DNA from: Bacteroidia bacterium
GTDB lineage: Bacteria > Bacteroidota > Bacteroidia > SXHM01
Assembly (NCBI GenBank): GCA_022072225.1
Contig: JAJVIC010000009.1
Span: 527,746 to 591,745, forward strand
Direction: 5' to 3'
DNA length: 64,000 nt
In this document: positions 18,801 to 26,230 of the stretch, one piece after another
Position numbering within the stretch: position 1 is the stretch's first letter
Layout: every line of letters starts with the position of its first letter
Translations under genes and position numbers: made by a program
Notes under the pieces: model-generated
Told to the model about the DNA's origin: nothing
What the model saw: the letters and a program-made list of their open reading frames with translations, nothing else
Database searches by the model: none

Positions 18801-19011
18801 GGTTGTTACTACAGGTGATGACGGATTTAAAGCTGTTGAATACAGCCACATTGTACCTGTTCTAATTGAAGCTATTAAAGAGCAACAAAAGATAATCGAT
18901 GGGCAAAATTCAACAATTTCGGATTTGAAAGCATCACTTAAAAACATTTTGAATAGGGTTAATATAATTGAAAAGAACTCTGATTTAAATAGTTCAAAAG
19001 TTGAGAAATAA
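15862..19011 (+). CDS. Large repetitive surface protein with S74-type intramolecular chaperone end
   Basis: 1049 residues. Signal peptide about 1-32 (ends NQVFSQ). The long middle is Gly/Thr/Ala/Asn-rich with phage tail-fibre-like modules: the pair NGNGT...VTGTQWGATYWSTANTIAST (about residue 320) and VTGTQYGATYWSDANTIAAT (about residue 770) is clearly duplicated. The C-terminus (SDARLKMNFAAIDGALNKVLSMNGKYY... VGVIAQEIEKILPEVV) is the endosialidase-chaperone/tail-fibre domain (peptidase S74), which in relatives self-cleaves and trimerises; it is followed by a coiled coil. More AT-rich in codon choice than its neighbours. Probably a trimeric cell-surface fibre. There is no other phage gene nearby. 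Confidence 0.8.
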   Translation: MKKRFYQLSKQVLSLSIIALCTLLFSNQVFSQGVSINGTGTSTAPDASAILDLNVSGLGANAKKGFLFPRVALTGTTDATTIPSPATSLTVYNTATGGGVSPGFYYNSGTPGAPAWLSIGGSGSAPTAGNDIDVSGTQVDVEPILNYVNTIYPTNGGGTGVSSDLTLNAPFLYNIILQANSVEKARLASTGNFGIGDATPAELFTVGNGDLFRVNASGDLIRINNVPYTWPSANASANGQVLSSTTVGALTWNDPGSLLTAGTGISITGNTIANTGVLSFSASGTGLTPNTATTGAVTLAGTLDVDNGGTGATTLTGMLQGNGTSPVTGVTGTQWGATYWSTANTIASTAAGTAGNLLMSNGAGAPTWSNNIPANDADYIWNQISAAQTAPSNFWISNIGKIDGSLQLKGTGANYTTITSAATGNYTLTLPVDDGNANQVLATNGTGTLSWATPMTNPMDQWGDIIFGSDASNPSTPDDLNPGTAGLVLHTNGVGANPTWAVVDLDNSPNAEVGGILGVGNGGTGVANPTSGSLLVGAGASAMTVLTGAANYTIYHNGTTWTTNSNATTGLLSNGTSVGIGVAPVLPSSGGAYLDITGSNDGSVTPLALNLRNGDTQNLPSDAVQIAFGYNGTTNLRHNIRTRHNNTSGTANAIDFYLFKPGTDVSPALGSNRVFTIFNDGVNSGVELYGGIFTSGSWGTAGQVLASGGTGVAPTWVNAATGSVTSVSVVNANGFNGSVANATTTPAITISTTQTGMLKGNGTAVSGVTGTQYGATYWSDANTIAATAAGTTGQILQANTGAAPSWSSVSSLMADLTATNGLNLTTSPYDGSAASAVKLGGNLTDASTTITQDGAEILTFANTGTGGTVVNLTSTGDFVVQDNGVTALIVNDDGNVGIGGASNASYKLTITGKVKSTGINETSDARLKMNFAAIDGALNKVLSMNGKYYNWRTEEYPNKGLESGRQVGVIAQEIEKILPEVVTTGDDGFKAVEYSHIVPVLIEAIKEQQKIIDGQNSTISDLKASLKNILNRVNIIEKNSDLNSSKVEK

Positions 19012-19037
19012 ATTAATAATATAATAGTTGGAAAAAA

Positions 19038-19071
19038 ATAAAAAAGCCCTGAATATTCAGGGCTTTTTTAT
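19038..19071. terminator. Bidirectional terminator between tail-fibre-like and glycosyltransferase genes
   Basis: AAAAAAGCCCTGAA (19040-19053) pairs perfectly with TTCAGGGCTTTTTT (19056-19069). The T and A runs on both sides let it work on both strands. The stop codon of the minus-strand glycosyltransferase lies inside the stem. Confidence 0.8.
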
Positions 19072-20076
19072 TTTTTTCCAACTATTATTATGTATGAAAA
19101 ACGCAGATGGTAATGATTTGTAAAAAACAAATCTTAATCTGCTAATTAGAGGCATAAGTTCTTTTTTGTTAATTGAAAGATAGTAAAAATAGAATATTGA
19201 AAAAGTATAATCAAATTGATTGATTAATTTAAACTCTCTGACACTCTTCCAAAGATTGATACCCTTTCTAATATCATTTTGCTGTATCCAAAAACTACAG
19301 ACACGAAAGTAAAAGCCGGCTAAAGAAACGCTTGCATTTTTTGTTAGTTTGTTTGATTTTTTTAGCTCTTCAAACAACATTTTTAATAAACGTTCATGAG
19401 AATAAAGATGTTTCGGTTGGCTGCAATGAATGCCTATTCTATCTTCATCATGTTCGCGAACAAAGGAGTCTGGTTCACATATCGAATACTGATAATTTAG
19501 ATTTTTTATCAAGGCTCTCAAATGTATATCGATATCCTGAAAACTTAATACGTTTTCATCAAATTTTCCGATTGATATTATACTCTGCTTTTTCCAAATT
19601 ACAGAAATGATACCCCAAGCAGGGTCCCAATTTAAAAATCTTACTATATCATCTCTATCATTAGGTAGATTCCAGTAAGTATCATAATTGGGAAATTCCC
19701 ATCCGAAAATAATAGTTGGAAAAACTGCAAAGTCAAGATCGTTATTTGCAGTAATAAATTTTATCCTGTTTTCAAGACAGGTTTTAGCTAACAAATCGTC
19801 CGAATCAAGAAGAATAACATATTCGCCTTTAGCTAATTCAATTCCTATGTTTCTGCATACCTGAGCACCTCCTGTCTCTCCCTTTCTCTGATGGTAAATT
19901 ATCCGTTTTTCAGGAGAAAACTCTTTCAGCATTTCAACAGTATTGTCTGTAGAAAAATCATCAATAATCAGCATCTCCCAATTAGTGTAGGTTTGAGCTA
20001 TTACTGATAGAATTGTTTCCCTTAAAAGAGCCGATCTGTTTTTGGCAGGGGTAATTATTGAGACTAAAGGTAACAA
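19057..20076 (-). CDS. Family 2 glycosyltransferase
   Basis: 339 residues, GT-A fold: LVSIITPAKNRSALLRETILSVIAQTYTNWEMLIIDDFSTDNTVEML at the N-terminus, DSDD (DXD metal/nucleotide-sugar site) in EYVILLDSDDLL near residue 92. The start codon is TTG at 20076. Inverting-type transfer of a sugar to an unknown acceptor, probably a surface polysaccharide or glycoprotein glycan. Its reading frame ends inside the shared terminator hairpin. The next glycosyltransferase lies upstream on the same strand. Confidence 0.88.
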   Translation of the reverse strand: MLPLVSIITPAKNRSALLRETILSVIAQTYTNWEMLIIDDFSTDNTVEMLKEFSPEKRIIYHQRKGETGGAQVCRNIGIELAKGEYVILLDSDDLLAKTCLENRIKFITANNDLDFAVFPTIIFGWEFPNYDTYWNLPNDRDDIVRFLNWDPAWGIISVIWKKQSIISIGKFDENVLSFQDIDIHLRALIKNLNYQYSICEPDSFVREHDEDRIGIHCSQPKHLYSHERLLKMLFEELKKSNKLTKNASVSLAGFYFRVCSFWIQQNDIRKGINLWKSVREFKLINQFDYTFSIFYFYYLSINKKELMPLISRLRFVFYKSLPSAFFIHNNSWKKIKKP

Positions 20077-20135
20077 AATGGCTGTTTCTTGAATTAATAT
20101 GCTATTTAATGATTTTGTTTAAGCAATACTTTGAT

Positions 20136-21146
20136 CTATTTAAAGATATGAATGCTTCTTTTCAAACTAATTTTTACTTTAGTTGGCAGACAGGAATAAC
20201 ATCTATATAGTTTTTTTATAACTAAGTCTTTCATTTTGGGGTGGTAATTTTTGCGGAAGTGATTAGAAAATGCTCTTATTGCTTTCTTGTTGACGTAAAA
20301 AGGTTGTGCATATATAGAAATATTTAAAGCTATTTTTTGTTTGCTAAATAGTTCTACATTACCACAATGCACTCCGCTTCCGTCAAATCCATTGTTTCTT
20401 GATAATGAATTATTGGGATGCAGGCATAAGCCACTGTATAGATAAATACTTGCAGTCCATTGTATGTCCCATGTGTCTAATTTTCCGGAAGCGATATCTT
20501 TTAATTGTTTGGTGTAACTGTATGTTCCATTAACATCCAGTTCGTAAGAAAAATTTTTGCCAAACTTTTGTTCAAGGTTTTTTAATAAAACAACTGCATC
20601 AATTTCAAATTTATCCCAGGCTCTTTTCCATGTTCCCCAGCCCCAAATTGTTGGAGCTCTTAGGAAAAATGTTTCCGGTAAATTTTTATTATGCGGCACC
20701 ATATATCCTCCAACATGCATCACTCGATCCTCATTTTCATAAAGATTAAGCGCATCATTCATATACTTTAGAAATCCGGGTGATAATTCCAAATCATCTT
20801 CTATTACTATTATTTTTCCATAACGGTTAATAATTTCTGTTATTCCTGAAACAATTGAAGTGGTCAGCCCCCTGTTTTTTTCTGAGAAACGAAGTTTAAC
20901 ATTAGTCTTGTTGCTGAATTGTTCAAAGAGTTTTCTTACCTCTCTGATTTTAGCGATATCGGCTTCGGTCGCATTCTCCTTGGGCCCATCGGCAAAAACA
21001 AACACCTCACTTTCTTCAAAGTGCTGATTGTTTATAAGGCTGCGCAGCATTTTTTCGGTGTGCTGCGGTCGGTTATAAACGAATATGCAGATAGGGGCAA
21101 GAGAGGGAGAACTCAAATCAATAGAATAGTGTGTTATTGGTGGCAA
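20136..21146 (-). CDS. Glycosyltransferase, GT-A fold
   Basis: 336 residues. Begins LAPICIFVYNRPQHTEKMLRSL, with the acidic site EDDLELSPGFL near residue 117 and RAPTIWGWGTWKRAWDKF near 163, a pattern seen in GT2-like sugar transferases of O-antigen or S-layer glycan loci. The start is uncertain: TTG at 21146, or TTG at 21116, since a -7-like TAGATTTG (21151-21144) overlaps the first. Probably forms a pair with the glycosyltransferase downstream. Confidence 0.82.
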   Translation of the reverse strand: MPPITHYSIDLSSPSLAPICIFVYNRPQHTEKMLRSLINNQHFEESEVFVFADGPKENATEADIAKIREVRKLFEQFSNKTNVKLRFSEKNRGLTTSIVSGITEIINRYGKIIVIEDDLELSPGFLKYMNDALNLYENEDRVMHVGGYMVPHNKNLPETFFLRAPTIWGWGTWKRAWDKFEIDAVVLLKNLEQKFGKNFSYELDVNGTYSYTKQLKDIASGKLDTWDIQWTASIYLYSGLCLHPNNSLSRNNGFDGSGVHCGNVELFSKQKIALNISIYAQPFYVNKKAIRAFSNHFRKNYHPKMKDLVIKKLYRCYSCLPTKVKISLKRSIHIFK

Positions 21147-21202
21147 ATCTACTAATTTAGTGAATGATTTTTTTATGAATGTCTGCTTTCCAAATCTTTC
21201 CT

Positions 21203-21210
21203 TACTTTTG
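21203..21210 (+). promoter_or_regulatory. -7 element before choice-of-anchor L gene
   Basis: TACTTTTG lies 31 nt upstream of the ATG at 21242 and inside the longer possible frame, which supports the shorter start. Confidence 0.45.
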
Positions 21211-21241
21211 GCTTCTCCAAATGATTATCCCTGTTAATTTA

Positions 21242-22864
21242 ATGAAGAAATTTCTTTCAATTCTTTTCTTTTTCAGCACAACTGCCTGCTTTGCACAACT
21301 AACTGTAAATGGCTCCTTAACCCCACAACAATTGGTACAGACAATACTGATTGGTAATGGTGTTTCCGCAAGTAATGTAACCTATGTTGGAGCGCCTGCT
21401 GCAATTGGTTCTTTTAATGGAACAAACAGCAATATTGGTATCTCAAGCGGAATTTTGCTTACAACCGGGAACATTGCAAATGCCGTTGGTCCTAATAATT
21501 TAGGCGGACAAGGTGTTGATAATAATCGTGCAGGTGATCCCGATCTGAATATTATTTCGGGTGTAACTACCTTTGATGCTTCGGTTCTTGAATTTGACTT
21601 TGTTCCGGCTTCAGATACACTTCGTTTTAACTATGTTTTTGCTTCAGAAGAATATCCGGAGTTTGTTGGAGCAGGTGTAAACGATGCATTCGGTTTTTTT
21701 ATTTCCGGTCCGGGAATAACGGGCCCCTATTCAAATAATTCTCAAAACGTAGCCATTATTCCGGGAACTACCACTCCTGTAACCATTAATGATTTGAATA
21801 ATGGTGATAACGATTGCGATTTAGGAGGGCCAAACGGACCTTGCTCAAACTGCCAGTTTTATGTAGACAATTGCAACGGTTCAACTGTTCAGTACGATGG
21901 TTTTACAACACCTTTAGTGGCTCAGGCCATTGTGCAATGTGGCGAAACGTATCACATAAAAATTGCAATTGCCGATGGTGGTGACGGTGTTTATGATTCA
22001 GGCGTTTTTCTTGAAGCAGGCAGCTTTGGAACATCTGGAGTACAGATTACCGCTTCAGCCTCTGCGTCAGGAGATTCAACTATTGTTGAAGGCTGCGGTT
22101 CTGCGGTGTTTACTTTTTCGCGACCCGACACAAGTTCTGCATTTACTATTCACTTCAATATAGAAGGAACTGCAACACCGGGTTTGGACTACAACCAAAT
22201 TCCCGACAGCATTGTAATTCCTCAGGGGCAACTGAGCGAACAACTTTTGGTTGATGCTTTTTTTGACGGCATTCCCGATAGCATTGAAACCATTACACTC
22301 ACCATTGATTTTATAAGCGGTTGCGGAGGTGATACATTGTATGCAACTATTTATATTCAAAGTGTGGATTCGATAAAAGTCCTCAAAGGTGAAGATTATA
22401 ATATCTGTACACCTGATGAGACCGCAACGCTGAAAGCAACTGCAACAGGTGGCAGCGGCCCGCTTACATTTACATGGAGCAATGATGCAGGGGTAGGTGA
22501 CTCGGTTGTTGTTGTTCCGCTTGAAACAACCAAGTATTTTGTAACGGTTACAGACACTTGCGGAAACGTTGCCTATTCCGATTCAATTGAAGTGGTAGTG
22601 CAATGCGATGTAGTTGTCCCCAATATTTTCACTCCCAACGGTGATGGTTTTAACGACACTTTTTTTGTGGAAAATTTAGACCAGTATCCCGGCAGCGGAA
22701 TTAAAATTTACAACCGCTGGGGGCGCAAAGTGCATGAAAGCGATGATTACAAAAACGATTGGGATGGGGAGAAACTGGCAGAAGGAACCTATTTTTATGT
22801 ACTTTCGGTTTCAGACCCTGAACAAGGCGAAAAAAGAGGGCATGTTACCATTTTAAAAAATTAA
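21242..22864 (+). CDS. Choice-of-anchor L surface protein with T9SS type B (gliding-type) C-terminus
   Basis: 540 residues. Signal peptide MKKFLSILFFFSTTACFAQ. The choice-of-anchor L domain spans about 20-260 (GISSGILLTTGNIANAVGPN, LEFDFVPASDTLRFNYVFASEEYPE, NDAFGFFISGPGI). An Ig-like/PKD-type region follows, and the last 85 residues (VVPNIFTPNGDGFNDTFFVEN, IYNRWGRKVHES, DWDGEKLAEGTYFYVL) are the T9SS type B sorting domain. Likely exported and held on the cell surface. The next gene starts 13 nt later. Confidence 0.9.
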   Translation: MKKFLSILFFFSTTACFAQLTVNGSLTPQQLVQTILIGNGVSASNVTYVGAPAAIGSFNGTNSNIGISSGILLTTGNIANAVGPNNLGGQGVDNNRAGDPDLNIISGVTTFDASVLEFDFVPASDTLRFNYVFASEEYPEFVGAGVNDAFGFFISGPGITGPYSNNSQNVAIIPGTTTPVTINDLNNGDNDCDLGGPNGPCSNCQFYVDNCNGSTVQYDGFTTPLVAQAIVQCGETYHIKIAIADGGDGVYDSGVFLEAGSFGTSGVQITASASASGDSTIVEGCGSAVFTFSRPDTSSAFTIHFNIEGTATPGLDYNQIPDSIVIPQGQLSEQLLVDAFFDGIPDSIETITLTIDFISGCGGDTLYATIYIQSVDSIKVLKGEDYNICTPDETATLKATATGGSGPLTFTWSNDAGVGDSVVVVPLETTKYFVTVTDTCGNVAYSDSIEVVVQCDVVVPNIFTPNGDGFNDTFFVENLDQYPGSGIKIYNRWGRKVHESDDYKNDWDGEKLAEGTYFYVLSVSDPEQGEKRGHVTILKN

Positions 22865-22877
22865 ATTACCAATTCAG

Positions 22878-23465
22878 ATGAATACCATTAAATCAATTGC
22901 TGTACTTGTAGCTTTTACATTTTTTACAACCATAGTTTTCGCGCAAAAAAAAGTAAAAGACACTTATTTACACAAAAAAAATTACCTGGTTGAAGTTACC
23001 ATGAAAGGTGGAAAAAAGACTAAAATCTTTGCAGAAGAAATAGGCTTTTCTTCCGGAAAAATAAAAACCAAACACATGATGATGGCCGACAATGGTGGTT
23101 TTGTTCAGGGCGATTACGAAGTTACAAAAGCAGATACCACCGGTGAAGCACGCACCTTTGATTTTAAAGGCTCCATTAAAAATGCTAAAGAAGAATACCT
23201 CCTTATTAAAGGAACCGTTTTTGGCGATATGATTGACGGAACTATGACCTGGGAAACTTCCAAACACAAAGTAAAAACCGAAATGACTTTTACAGGCAAT
23301 GTGAAAGAAAAAGGCGAAAAATACATTGCAGCCGAAAAAACAGTAGCTAATCCCAACAGCCAGAAAGCATCATCAGGCAAAGCCGGTGATGCCAAATCTT
23401 CAGGCAAAAAAGAAAAAGAAGATAAATCGTTGGATGATGAAATTCTGAATGACGATTTAGAATAG
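22878..23465 (+). CDS. Exported hypothetical protein
   Basis: 195 residues; signal peptide about 1-22 (ends TIVFAQ). The body has alternating strands (NYLVEVTMKGGKKTKIFAEEIGF, TFDFKGSIKNAKEEYLLIKGTVFGDMIDGTMTWE) suggesting a small beta-barrel or sandwich, and a Lys/Ser/Glu-rich acidic tail (residues about 155-195). Function unknown. Probably co-transcribed with the choice-of-anchor L gene 13 nt upstream. Confidence 0.75.
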   Translation: MNTIKSIAVLVAFTFFTTIVFAQKKVKDTYLHKKNYLVEVTMKGGKKTKIFAEEIGFSSGKIKTKHMMMADNGGFVQGDYEVTKADTTGEARTFDFKGSIKNAKEEYLLIKGTVFGDMIDGTMTWETSKHKVKTEMTFTGNVKEKGEKYIAAEKTVANPNSQKASSGKAGDAKSSGKKEKEDKSLDDEILNDDLE

Positions 23466-23476
23466 AAAAACATCCA

Positions 23477-23519
23477 AAACATCCTGAAACCCTTTATTAG
23501 CAAGGGGTAGAGGATGTTT
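23477..23519 (+). terminator. Putative two-part hairpin after 22878-23465
   Basis: AAACATCCT (23477-23485) pairs with AGGATGTTT (23511-23519), and CCCTT with AAGGG inside. It begins 11 nt after the stop; the trailing T run is weak, so it may be a processing or stability element rather than a terminator. Confidence 0.4.
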
Positions 23520-23545
23520 AATCGGTAAATGGTGTTATTTATCGG

Positions 23546-23818
23546 TATGAAGCGATAAATAATGCCTGCGAAATGACAAATAATGCCTCGGAAATGGCTT
23601 CATAAGGCTCGGAACTGGCTTCCTAAAGCTCGGAAATAGTTTCCAACACCTCGGAAATGTTTTCCTCCCGCTAACTTATTATTTGCAAGCTTCAGGTCAT
23701 TACTTCAGAGCATTAAGTTATTGCTTCGTACAGGTAATTTTTCGTTTTGCAACATTCAGTTTTTGTTTTCCAATGCTTGCGCTTGCTTTTCGCAGCCTTG
23801 CGTTACCGGACTGAACGG
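23546..23818. repeat. Degenerate tandem array, 13 units of exactly 21 bp
   Basis: Unit starts fall at 23546, 23567, 23588 and so on every 21 bp to 23798. Units at 23588, 23609, 23630 and 23651 begin TCGGAA; units at 23672 to 23777 share T-rich columns 5-13. The individual units differ at many positions but no unit shifts the phase. There is no open reading frame over the array. It fills the gap between the gene ending at 23465 and the promoter at 23857-23887. Confidence 0.7.
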
Positions 23819-23840
23819 TTTTATTCTTGAAAAGTAAAAT

Positions 23841-23856
23841 TACCTCATTTGAGGTA
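23841..23856. promoter_or_regulatory. Dyad operator candidate TACCTCA-TT-TGAGGTA
   Basis: A perfect 7-bp inverted repeat with a 2-nt spacer directly abuts the -33 TTG of the DUF4856 operon promoter. Its position fits a repressor or activator site. It does not resemble a standard Fur box. Confidence 0.5.
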
Positions 23857-23887
23857 TTGCATACCCCTTATTGCGAATCTACTTTTG
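23857..23887 (+). promoter_or_regulatory. Promoter of the DUF4856-imelysin-HTTM-TonB operon
   Basis: TTG (23857-23859), 20-nt spacer, TACTTTTG (23880-23887): a standard Bacteroidota promoter 43 nt before the ATG at 23931. Confidence 0.65.
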
Positions 23888-23930
23888 TCCCCGTTATTTA
23901 AAATCATTCTAAACAAAAATATATGCCCCG

Positions 23931-25028
23931 ATGAAAAAACTATTTTCGCTCACACCCTTAGCTTTTCTTGCAACTTGTCTTATTCTTGTTCAATCCTGCA
24001 AACCCGATGATAACGAACCGCAGTATGATGTGCCTACTACTTATAATTTTACAAATGTGAATTATTCAGGACAAACTACCCGCTTAGACATGATGGGAGA
24101 ATTACTGACTTACATTAAATCAGCTAATGCCGGAGGAGTTGTTTTAGATGCCCAGAAAATGAAAGACATGTTTGCCAATGAAAACAGTCAGTTTACAGAT
24201 GCCGCGCTTAACACTTCGGGCAAACAATTAAAAAACAAATGTTTTCCAACTGATGTGGCTTATTATGAATCATTATTTGATGCCGCAGCAGTTGCCAGCC
24301 AGAGTACAAACCCCGGATCCAACGGAGTTGCAGGAATAGTAACCAGTACAACCGATGCCACCAAAAAATACCTGCAAAGTGAAAACGGTTTTGAATATGC
24401 CCAGATAATTGAGAAGGGGTTAATGGGCGCAATTATCTACTATCAGGCTGTAGGGCATTACCTTACCGAAGATGAAGTGGGCGATGCAGTTGACAATACA
24501 ACAGTTACTCCGGGCGAAGGCACACCCATGGAACACCACTGGGACGAGGCATTTGGTTATTTCGGGGTGCCCATTGATTTCCCGGGCACTACAACCGGCA
24601 GTCGCTACTGGGGCAAATACAGCAACGAAATGGATGCCGTTTTGCAAACCAATGTTGTTATGATGAATGCATTTCTGAAAGGGCGTGCTGCTATTTCAAA
24701 CAAAGACATGGAAACCAAAAATGAGCAAATCTCAATCATTAGTCAGAACTGGGAAAGAATTGCAGCAGGAACCGCAATCCACTACCTGAATGAAGCGAAA
24801 GAAGCTATTGGAAATGATGCAGTGCGTAATCACACGCTGAGCGAGTGTCTGGGTTTTTTAAAAGCATTGCAATACAATCCCAATAAAATAATTACCTCTG
24901 CCGAATTACAACAGGTTATTGACCACATTGGTGATAATTTTTATGAGGTAACATTAACCGACCTTGATAATGCGCGCAATTTACTGAGCACTATTTATGG
25001 AATGGACGATATTAAAGATACACTCTAA
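23931..25028 (+). CDS. DUF4856 family lipoprotein
   Basis: 365 residues. Lipobox with Cys23 (LILVQSC) followed by KPDD, a Lys/Asp-rich start like the Bacteroidota lipoprotein export signal, so it may be surface-exposed. Matches DUF4856 proteins by recall (DMMGELLTYIKSAN near the N-terminus, AIIYYQAVGHYL, EHHWDEAFGYFGVPIDFP, RYWGKYSNEMDAVL). Helical fold related in style to imelysin. First gene of a four-gene operon; the imelysin gene begins at the next nucleotide after its stop. Probably binds or delivers a metal, but this rests on operon context. Confidence 0.82.
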   Translation: MKKLFSLTPLAFLATCLILVQSCKPDDNEPQYDVPTTYNFTNVNYSGQTTRLDMMGELLTYIKSANAGGVVLDAQKMKDMFANENSQFTDAALNTSGKQLKNKCFPTDVAYYESLFDAAAVASQSTNPGSNGVAGIVTSTTDATKKYLQSENGFEYAQIIEKGLMGAIIYYQAVGHYLTEDEVGDAVDNTTVTPGEGTPMEHHWDEAFGYFGVPIDFPGTTTGSRYWGKYSNEMDAVLQTNVVMMNAFLKGRAAISNKDMETKNEQISIISQNWERIAAGTAIHYLNEAKEAIGNDAVRNHTLSECLGFLKALQYNPNKIITSAELQQVIDHIGDNFYEVTLTDLDNARNLLSTIYGMDDIKDTL

Positions 25029-26150
25029 ATGATTATAAAACGTAATTTTCTGAATGCGATGCAATCCTGCCTTGTGGCAGGATTACTCGTTTTTTCTTCC
25101 TGTAATCCCGAAGGAAATAATACCGTGAATTTTGACCGTTCCGCTATGCTTGAAAACATCGGAAGCAACATCATTATTCCTAATTATACCGACTTGTCGG
25201 ATAAGATGAATTTATTGCAACAGGCAGCAACAGATTTTACAAGTGCACCTGATAATTCAAAGCTAACAACGCTTCAAACAACATTCAGGAATGCTTATTT
25301 ATCATGGCAAAAATGTTCTGCTTTTGAAGTTGGACCTGCCATGCAGGTTTCTCTGCGCATGAGCGTAAATACTTTTCCTACCGACACCGTGCAAATTCAA
25401 AGCAATCTCACTTCCGGTTCTTACAACCTTGAAGCAGCCAACAACATTGATGCGCGCGGCTTTCCTGCAATGGATTATTTGTTGCACAAACGTAACGGAA
25501 ACAATGCGGAAGTATTGGAACGTTTTACAACCAACCCTGATGCGCAAGACTGGAAAGATTATTTAACTGCCTTAATAAACGATACCAAAACACTTGTTGA
25601 TGCCGTGAAAAATAATTGGGAAACAACCGGAGGAAATTATCTTGCCACTTTCATCACCAATGACGGTATCGATGTGGGAAGTTCGCTGGGCGAGTTGGTA
25701 AACCAATTGAATTACGATTACGAGATTCTGAAAAACGCACGCATCGGAATTCCTGCCGGCAAGCAGACTTTGGGCATTGCGCTTCCCGAAAAATGTGAAG
25801 CCTATTATGCCGGCTATTCTGTTGAATTGGCGCTGGAACAAATCAACGCAATAAAAAATCTTTATCTCGGCTTCGGAACTTCCAACGGCTCAGGTTTGGA
25901 TGATTATTTAATTGCACTGGATGCCCGGCACGACAACCAGACACTGGATGAAGCAATACAAACACAATTAAGTTTGGCCGCTGCCGCATTGCAAAACGTT
26001 CCCGACCCATTGAGCGAAACGGTTGTCAATAACCAGACGATTGTAAATACAGCCTACACCGAAATTCAGAAAGGCGTGGTGCTGCTGAAAACCGATATGC
26101 CTTCGGCAATGAGCGTTTTAATTACTTACCAGGATGGAGACGGGGATTAA
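25029..26150 (+). CDS. Imelysin family lipoprotein
   Basis: 373 residues, lipobox Cys25 (VFSSC). The imelysin-like helical fold is seen in LTTLQTTFRNAYLSWQKCSAFEVGPA, NIDARGFPAMDYLLHK and GIALPEKCEAYYAGYSVELALEQINAIKNLYLGFG. Family members are iron-regulated outer-membrane or periplasmic proteins, related to the EfeO domain. The classical GxHxxE motif is not clearly present; FPAMDYLLHK occupies that place, so metal binding may differ. Abuts DUF4856 upstream; a repeat separates it from the HTTM gene. Confidence 0.85.
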   Translation: MIIKRNFLNAMQSCLVAGLLVFSSCNPEGNNTVNFDRSAMLENIGSNIIIPNYTDLSDKMNLLQQAATDFTSAPDNSKLTTLQTTFRNAYLSWQKCSAFEVGPAMQVSLRMSVNTFPTDTVQIQSNLTSGSYNLEAANNIDARGFPAMDYLLHKRNGNNAEVLERFTTNPDAQDWKDYLTALINDTKTLVDAVKNNWETTGGNYLATFITNDGIDVGSSLGELVNQLNYDYEILKNARIGIPAGKQTLGIALPEKCEAYYAGYSVELALEQINAIKNLYLGFGTSNGSGLDDYLIALDARHDNQTLDEAIQTQLSLAAAALQNVPDPLSETVVNNQTIVNTAYTEIQKGVVLLKTDMPSAMSVLITYQDGDGD

Positions 26151-26230
26151 AACTTTTACCGCAGAGGCGCGGAGGCGCGGAGAAAAGGAGATGATAAACT
26201 TTGCGTCTCTGCGGCTCTGCGGTGAAAACT
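26151..26230 (+). repeat. CCGCAGAG/CTCTGCGG palindromic repeat translated at the HTTM N-terminus
   Basis: AACTTTTACCGCAGAGGCG (from 26153) is mirrored by CTCTGCGGTGAAAACT (26213-26228), giving a long imperfect hairpin. It is read through in frame by the HTTM gene as TFTAEARRRGEK...FASLRLCGEN. Another copy-like stretch lies at 51471-51520. Confidence 0.7.

Noticed and set aside
15862-19011. Prophage
   Set aside because: Only the tail-fibre-like domain is present; no structural, integrase or lysis genes flank it.
19057-21146. Polysaccharide biosynthesis locus
   Set aside because: Only two glycosyltransferases are present, without polymerase, flippase or sugar-nucleotide genes nearby.
23546-23818. 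CRISPR array
   Set aside because: There are no conserved repeats separated by unique spacers; the units are continuous 21-bp variants and there are no cas genes nearby.
23841-23856. Fur box
   Set aside because: The dyad TACCTCA-TT-TGAGGTA does not resemble the GATAAT-type hexamers of Fur sites.
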